A stretch of 9,932 bases of DNA from Natronohydrobacter sp. Lineage in GTDB: Bacteria; Pseudomonadota; Alphaproteobacteria; Rhodobacterales; Rhodobacteraceae. This document shows, piece after piece, positions 6,595-9,932 of the stretch. Under the pieces are notes generated by a model. That model was not told the DNA's origin, did not search any database, and saw only the letters and a list, made by a program, of their open reading frames with translations. The position numbers were made by a program, and so were the translations under genes. The stretch is taken from positions 1 through 9,932 of the forward strand of contig SKGU01000176.1 of assembly GCA_007117255.1 (NCBI GenBank), given 5' to 3'. Position 1 is the first letter of the stretch. Every line of letters begins with the position of its first letter.

Positions 6595-7439
6595 GTTATG
6601 CCTTTCAATTCTGAAATCACATCCGCAAGTTCCGCGCGCCAATCCGGTCGCACAAGACCGAATGTGCTTAGGGTGCTGCAGTCCAGTCGCGAGTTCAGCG
6701 GTCGACGCGCGGGCGTGGGAAAATCAATGCTTGGAATATCCTCGATCCGGCATGTCAGCCCGGCCTGATCCATGATCGCGCGGGCGAACTCAGCCCAGCT
6801 TGTATCTGGTGCACCACTCAGATGATAAGTGCCAGCCTTGTCCGGCGCATCCTGCAACTTCTGCGCGATTGTCAGGCAGGCGGCTGCAATCGCGCGCGCA
6901 GGCGTTGGACCGCCGATCTGATCGGCCACCACGCGCAGGGCGTCGCGTTCCGCGCCCAGCCGCAGCATGGTCTTTACGAAGTTGTTGCCATGGCTTGAAA
7001 ACACCCAAGACGTGCGCATTATCGCATGCACCCCACCCACCGCGCGGATACCGTCTTCGCCAGCCAGTTTCGTGCGCCCATACGCCCCCAGCGGTGCTGT
7101 CGGATGATCGGGACGAAACGACTGGTCCCCCGCACCATCAAAGACATAATCGGTCGAGATATGCACCAATGGCACGCCCAGCCCCGCACAGGCCCGCGCC
7201 ATCGCCGCAGGGGTCGCGCCATTGACGCGCTGCGCAAGGGTCTCTTCCTCCTCGGCCCGGTCCACCGCCGTATAGGCGGCAGCATTGATCACAACGCGGG
7301 GCGCATGGGCCGCGATGGCGGCCGCACAAGCGTCCGGGTCGGACAGATCGGCCTCGGCACGGCCCAGAAACACAGCTTCAGGGGCCAGGCGGCGCAACTC
7401 CTGTGCGACCTGCCCGGTCTGGCCGAAAACAAGGATCAT
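6591..7439 (-). CDS. rmlD: dTDP-4-dehydrorhamnose reductase
   Basis: This enzyme catalyses the last step of dTDP-L-rhamnose synthesis, the NAD(P)H-dependent reduction of dTDP-6-deoxy-L-lyxo-4-hexulose. The protein is 282 residues, an extended short-chain dehydrogenase of normal length. Visible elements are the Rossmann loop GQTGQVA (6-12; the third position is Ala where many homologues have Gly), DLSD (31-34), NAAAYTAVDRAE (52-63), STDYVFDG (95-102), the catalytic YGRTK (Y120, K124), RTSWVFS near 140, and QIGGPTPA in the substrate region. The start chosen is ATG 7439, which overlaps the rmlB stop codon as ATGA and places the Rossmann fold at residue 2; the longer form from 7493 would add 18 Gly/Ala/Arg-rich residues that are simply the rmlB tail read in another frame. 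Its own stop overlaps the rmlA start. rfbD is a synonym. Confidence 0.96.
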   Translation of the reverse strand: MILVFGQTGQVAQELRRLAPEAVFLGRAEADLSDPDACAAAIAAHAPRVVINAAAYTAVDRAEEEETLAQRVNGATPAAMARACAGLGVPLVHISTDYVFDGAGDQSFRPDHPTAPLGAYGRTKLAGEDGIRAVGGVHAIMRTSWVFSSHGNNFVKTMLRLGAERDALRVVADQIGGPTPARAIAAACLTIAQKLQDAPDKAGTYHLSGAPDTSWAEFARAIMDQAGLTCRIEDIPSIDFPTPARRPLNSRLDCSTLSTFGLVRPDWRAELADVISELKGIT

Positions 7440-8479
7440 GCCGTAACCCCCAGTCGCGCGCCCACGCCCTGACGCGCCTGCAGAGGACGCCACCAGCTTT
7501 CATTCTCCAGATACCAGGCCACGGTGCGCCGCAGCCCTTCTTCCACCGTGACCGAAGGCCGCCAGCCAAGCTCCTCACGGATACGGGTCGGGTCGATGGC
7601 ATAGCGCGCATCGTGACCAGGGCGGTCGGTCACAAAGCTGATCTGATCGGCATAAAAGCCCCGTTCCTTGGGGCGCATTTCATCAAGGATCGCACAGAGC
7701 GTGCGCACCAGCTCCAGATTGCTGCGCTCATTCTCGCCACCAATTGCGTAACTTCGCCCGATCGCGCCCTTCTGAACCACCAGAAGCAGCGCATCGGCGT
7801 GATCTTCGACATAAAGCCAGTCGCGCACATTGCTGCCATCGCCATAGATGGGAAGCGGTTTTCCGGCCAGCGCATTCAGGATGATCACCGGGATCAGCTT
7901 TTCCGGGAAATGATAGGGGCCGTAATTATTCGAACAGTTCGTCAGCACCACCGGCAACCCGTAAGTGTGGTGCCAGGCGCTGACCAGATGATCACTTGCC
8001 GCCTTCGAGGCGGAATAGGGCGAGCGCGGATCATAGGGCGTGTCTTCGGTGAATTGCCCCGTTGGACCAAGCGAGCCGAAAACCTCATCAGTCGAGATAT
8101 GATGGAAACGGAAGCTTTCGGGGCGGCCCTTCGCCACCCAATAGGCGCGCGCAGTTTCCAGCATCTCGTAGGTGCCGGTCACATTGGTCGAGATGAAATC
8201 CCCCGGCCCGTCAATCGATCGGTCGACATGGGATTCGGCGGCCAGATGCATCACGGCGTCGGGTTGATGCGTGTCGAAAATCCGCGCCAGCGCCGCGCGG
8301 TCACGGATGTCAGCCTTCTCGAACGCATAAAGCGGGTTGTCTGCAACAGACGCCAGATTGTCGAGGCAGGCCGCATAGGTCAGCGCATCCAGATTGACCA
8401 CGCTATGCCCGCGCGCCACCGCCAGGCGCACCACCGCCGAGCCGATAAAGCCCGCGCCCCCTGTCACAAGCAGTTTCAT
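7436..8479 (-). CDS. rmlB: dTDP-glucose 4,6-dehydratase
   Basis: This is step 2 of dTDP-L-rhamnose synthesis: NAD+-dependent conversion of dTDP-glucose to dTDP-4-keto-6-deoxyglucose. The protein is 347 residues, an extended SDR. Motifs in order are the NAD loop GGAGFIGS (7-14), NLDALTYA (29-36) with the adenosine-ribose Asp, AESHVDRSI (81-89), the catalytic TDE (130-132, with Asp and Glu acting in dehydration), YSASK (Y155, K159), NNYGPYHFPEKLIP (184-197), GDGSNVRDW (213-221) and RPGHDARYAID (286-296). All catalytic residues are present. The last 15 residues, after WWRPL, are a Gly/Ala/Arg-rich tail that looks unstructured. The start ATG directly follows the rmlC stop (TAAATG), and its ribosome binding site GAAGGGG (8491-8485) lies inside the end of rmlC. 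The stop overlaps the rmlD start. rfbB is a synonym. Confidence 0.97.
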   Translation of the reverse strand: MKLLVTGGAGFIGSAVVRLAVARGHSVVNLDALTYAACLDNLASVADNPLYAFEKADIRDRAALARIFDTHQPDAVMHLAAESHVDRSIDGPGDFISTNVTGTYEMLETARAYWVAKGRPESFRFHHISTDEVFGSLGPTGQFTEDTPYDPRSPYSASKAASDHLVSAWHHTYGLPVVLTNCSNNYGPYHFPEKLIPVIILNALAGKPLPIYGDGSNVRDWLYVEDHADALLLVVQKGAIGRSYAIGGENERSNLELVRTLCAILDEMRPKERGFYADQISFVTDRPGHDARYAIDPTRIREELGWRPSVTVEEGLRRTVAWYLENESWWRPLQARQGVGARLGVTA

Positions 8480-9037
8480 TTACGCCCCTTCAAACCTGAA
8501 CGGGCTGTCAAAATCAGAAAAATGCGGCGCTTTTGCGTCCTTATCAGACAACATCGGCGCATCCGTGCCCCAGTCAATTCCAAGGCTGTTCCAAGCAACC
8601 GCACCATCGCAATCGGGCGCATAGACATCTGTGCATTTATATTGCACCTCGCAATCTTCCGTCAGCGTCAGAAAGCCATGTAAAAAGCCTTTGGGCACAA
8701 AAAGCTGCGCACCTGTATCTGCCGACAGTTCGACCGCCACATGCTGCCCATACCATGGCGAGCCAACCCGCGCATCCACGGCCACATCCAGGATCGTCCC
8801 GCGCGAGCAGCGCACCAGCTTATCCTGCGCATGCGGCGGGCGCTGAAAATGCAGCCCCCGCAACGTATGGCGCGGCGCAGAGTAGCTGTGATTGTCCTGC
8901 ACGAAATCCGGCCAGTCCAGCCCAGCCGCTACCAATGAGGCGCGGTTCCATGTCTCACAGAACCACCCTCGCGCATCCCCAAATCGACGCGGCACTACCA
9001 AAATCGGGCCAGAAATCCCGAAATGCTCGATCTGCAT
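8480..9037 (-). CDS. rmlC: dTDP-4-dehydrorhamnose 3,5-epimerase
   Basis: This is step 3 of the pathway: double epimerisation at C3 and C5 of dTDP-4-keto-6-deoxyglucose, without a cofactor. The protein is 185 residues, a cupin (beta jelly roll) of typical length that usually works as a dimer. Visible elements are RRFGDARGWFCETW (17-30), the substrate-binding DNHSYSAPRHTLRGLHFQ (48-65) with the catalytic base H63, K73 in QDKLVRC, G-T-I-L-D-V-A-V-D (80-88), VPKGFLHGF (114-122) and the catalytic Y133 in VQYKCTDVY. All active-site residues expected from the Salmonella and Pseudomonas enzymes are there. The start ATG 9037 has AAAGGGCGG (9052-9044) 6 bases upstream. It is first in the rmlCBDA unit, behind a promoter-like region, and its stop abuts the rmlB start. 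rfbC is a synonym. Confidence 0.96.
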   Translation of the reverse strand: MQIEHFGISGPILVVPRRFGDARGWFCETWNRASLVAAGLDWPDFVQDNHSYSAPRHTLRGLHFQRPPHAQDKLVRCSRGTILDVAVDARVGSPWYGQHVAVELSADTGAQLFVPKGFLHGFLTLTEDCEVQYKCTDVYAPDCDGAVAWNSLGIDWGTDAPMLSDKDAKAPHFSDFDSPFRFEGA

Positions 9038-9065
9038 CTAATTCCGCCCTTTAGCCAGCCCTCTC

Positions 9066-9101
9066 GTGTCGCTTTAAATCAAGTCGCGACACAGCCGACA
9101 A
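9066..9101 (-). promoter_or_regulatory. Candidate rmlCBDA promoter with overlapping 7-base dyad
   Basis: Read on the - strand, TTGTCG (9101-9096) and TTTAAA (9078-9073) are separated by exactly 17 bases and each matches the sigma70 consensus at 4 of 6 positions. A perfect inverted repeat, GTGTCGC (9066-9072) and GCGACAC (9086-9092), with 13 bases between the arms, covers the spacer, the -10 and the expected start site. This geometry suits a repressor operator. The stem could also form in RNA, but it has no T tract, so it is not a terminator. Promoter assignment is by inspection only. Confidence 0.45.
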
Positions 9102-9105
9102 GGGC

Positions 9106-9932
9106 TTATGGTTTTACGTCATCAGCCCGCAACCCTTTCCATGCCTGCGCCGCGCGCTTGTCCAGATCAAGCACCACCAACAGCAAGATGCCTGCGAATG
9201 CGCATTGCACCAGCTGCCATGGATCAAGTGCCACCGTGTCAAACAGCCCCTGCATAACCGGCAGATATGTGAAAACCGCTTGCAGCACGATCACCAGTGC
9301 GACAGCGATCAGTACTTCAGGTGTGCCTTTCACGCCTTGCCAGGTCAGGGACCAGCCATGCCTGAAGCGCACGGAAAACAGATAGAACACTTCCATCGCG
9401 ACCAACGTATTCAGCGCCATCGTACGGGCTTCATCCACCCCGGCCCCCTGCGCCTGCGCCAGTGCAAACTGGCCGAAAATCCCAATGGCGAACATGATCG
9501 AAACAAGGAAAACCCGCCACAGAATGAAGCGCGACATGATCGGCGCATCAGCCCGGCGGGGCGGCTGGCGCATGATCGCAGCTTCCGGACGCTCGAATGC
9601 CAGCGACATCGCCAGCGCCACCGAACTGATCATGTTCACCCACAGGATTTGCAGCGGCGTGATCGGCAGCATCAACCCAAACAGCACCGCAATCATCAGC
9701 GAGATCGACTCACCCCCATTGACCGGGAGCAGAAAGGTGATGGTTTTCTTGAGGTTCGCATAAACCGTGCGCCCCTGCTTCACCGCCTCGACAATTGACG
9801 CGAAATTGTCATCGGCCAGCACGAAATCCGACGCCTCGCGCGCCGCCTCAGAGCCGCGCGCACCCATGGCTATGCCCGCATCGGCGCGTTTCAGCGCGGG
9901 CGCGTCATTCACCCCATCGCCCGTCATGGCCA
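9106..9932 (-). CDS. P2-type cation-transporting ATPase, C-terminal part (5' end outside window)
   Basis: This is the last 275 or so residues of an inner-membrane E1-E2 ATPase of the calcium/PMR1-like group; the phosphorylation site and most of the nucleotide domain lie beyond the window. From the Met at 9927, the P-domain hinge TGDGVNDAPALK (2-13) is followed by GIAMG and then membrane helices M5 to M10, with the C-terminal cation ATPase domain. Compared with SERCA, M5 keeps the Asn and Glu ligands (N70, E73 in LPVNGGES) and M8 keeps its Glu (E179), but M6 reads WVNMISS where calcium pumps have WVNLVTD, so the key Asp is Ser (S102). This pattern appears in bacterial PacL/CtpF-like pumps of uncertain ion specificity. 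The frame continues upstream as Ala plus a codon ending TG, as expected for VAMTGDG. The stop codon lies 68 bases before rmlC; no terminator is seen between them. Confidence 0.92.
   Translation of the reverse strand, partial: AMTGDGVNDAPALKRADAGIAMGARGSEAAREASDFVLADDNFASIVEAVKQGRTVYANLKKTITFLLPVNGGESISLMIAVLFGLMLPITPLQILWVNMISSVALAMSLAFERPEAAIMRQPPRRADAPIMSRFILWRVFLVSIMFAIGIFGQFALAQAQGAGVDEARTMALNTLVAMEVFYLFSVRFRHGWSLTWQGVKGTPEVLIAVALVIVLQAVFTYLPVMQGLFDTVALDPWQLVQCAFAGILLLVVLDLDKRAAQAWKGLRADDVKP

Noticed and set aside
6591..7439. Ala for Gly at the third Rossmann position of RmlD (GQTGQVA) as a sign of inactivation
   Set aside because: Other extended SDR enzymes tolerate Ala there, and the Tyr-Lys pair and substrate motifs are intact.
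7403..8683. 426-codon open frame on the + strand opposite rmlB and neighbours
   Set aside because: It is antisense to rmlB, and to parts of rmlC and rmlD, all of which have intact catalytic motifs. The translation is rich in Arg, His and Pro with no recognisable domain, the usual shadow in GC-rich coding DNA.

Overview
This window reads as part of the chromosome of an alphaproteobacterium, most likely a member of the Rhodobacterales. The evidence is the fbcFBC (petABC) operon with a Rhodobacter-type cytochrome b (heme and Qo-site residues fall at the same numbers as in Rhodobacter capsulatus), the GC-rich codon use throughout, and the absence of any insertion sequence, phage or CRISPR signal. 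Nothing here looks like a clearly new system; most of the window is core metabolism.

Left part, + strand (1-4854). The 3' end of the Rieske iron-sulfur protein gene, cytochrome b and cytochrome c1 form the cytochrome bc1 operon and end at a strong intrinsic terminator (about 2507-2533). A 10-helix EamA/DMT permease of unknown substrate follows, then enolase (eno) 63 bases later with its own ribosome binding site and a second strong terminator (about 4821-4854). Next comes a small alanine/proline/threonine-rich protein of unknown function (4978-5454). Its upstream region is AT-richer and contains two imperfect CtrA-like half-site pairs.

5455-5721 is a 267-base spacer between convergent units. 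I see no gene, no good terminator and no RNA gene in it.

Right part, - strand (9932-5722). The C-terminal third of a P2-type cation-transporting ATPase is cut by the window edge. After a 68-base gap comes a tightly packed rmlC-rmlB-rmlD-rmlA operon, which encodes the complete pathway from glucose-1-phosphate and dTTP to dTDP-L-rhamnose. The genes abut (rmlC/rmlB) or overlap by 4 bases as ATGA (rmlB/rmlD and rmlD/rmlA), so translational coupling is likely. The 68-base gap contains a sigma70-like promoter candidate and a perfect 7-base dyad, GTGTCGC/GCGACAC, overlapping it, which is a possible operator. No rhamnosyltransferase or polysaccharide export gene is in view, so the destination of the rhamnose is not shown.

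Points that merit a second look: the small unknown protein and its possible CtrA site, the rml promoter dyad, a cytochrome c1 without the disulfide-bearing insert of the Rhodobacter enzyme, and a P-type ATPase whose M6 helix lacks the calcium-pump aspartate.
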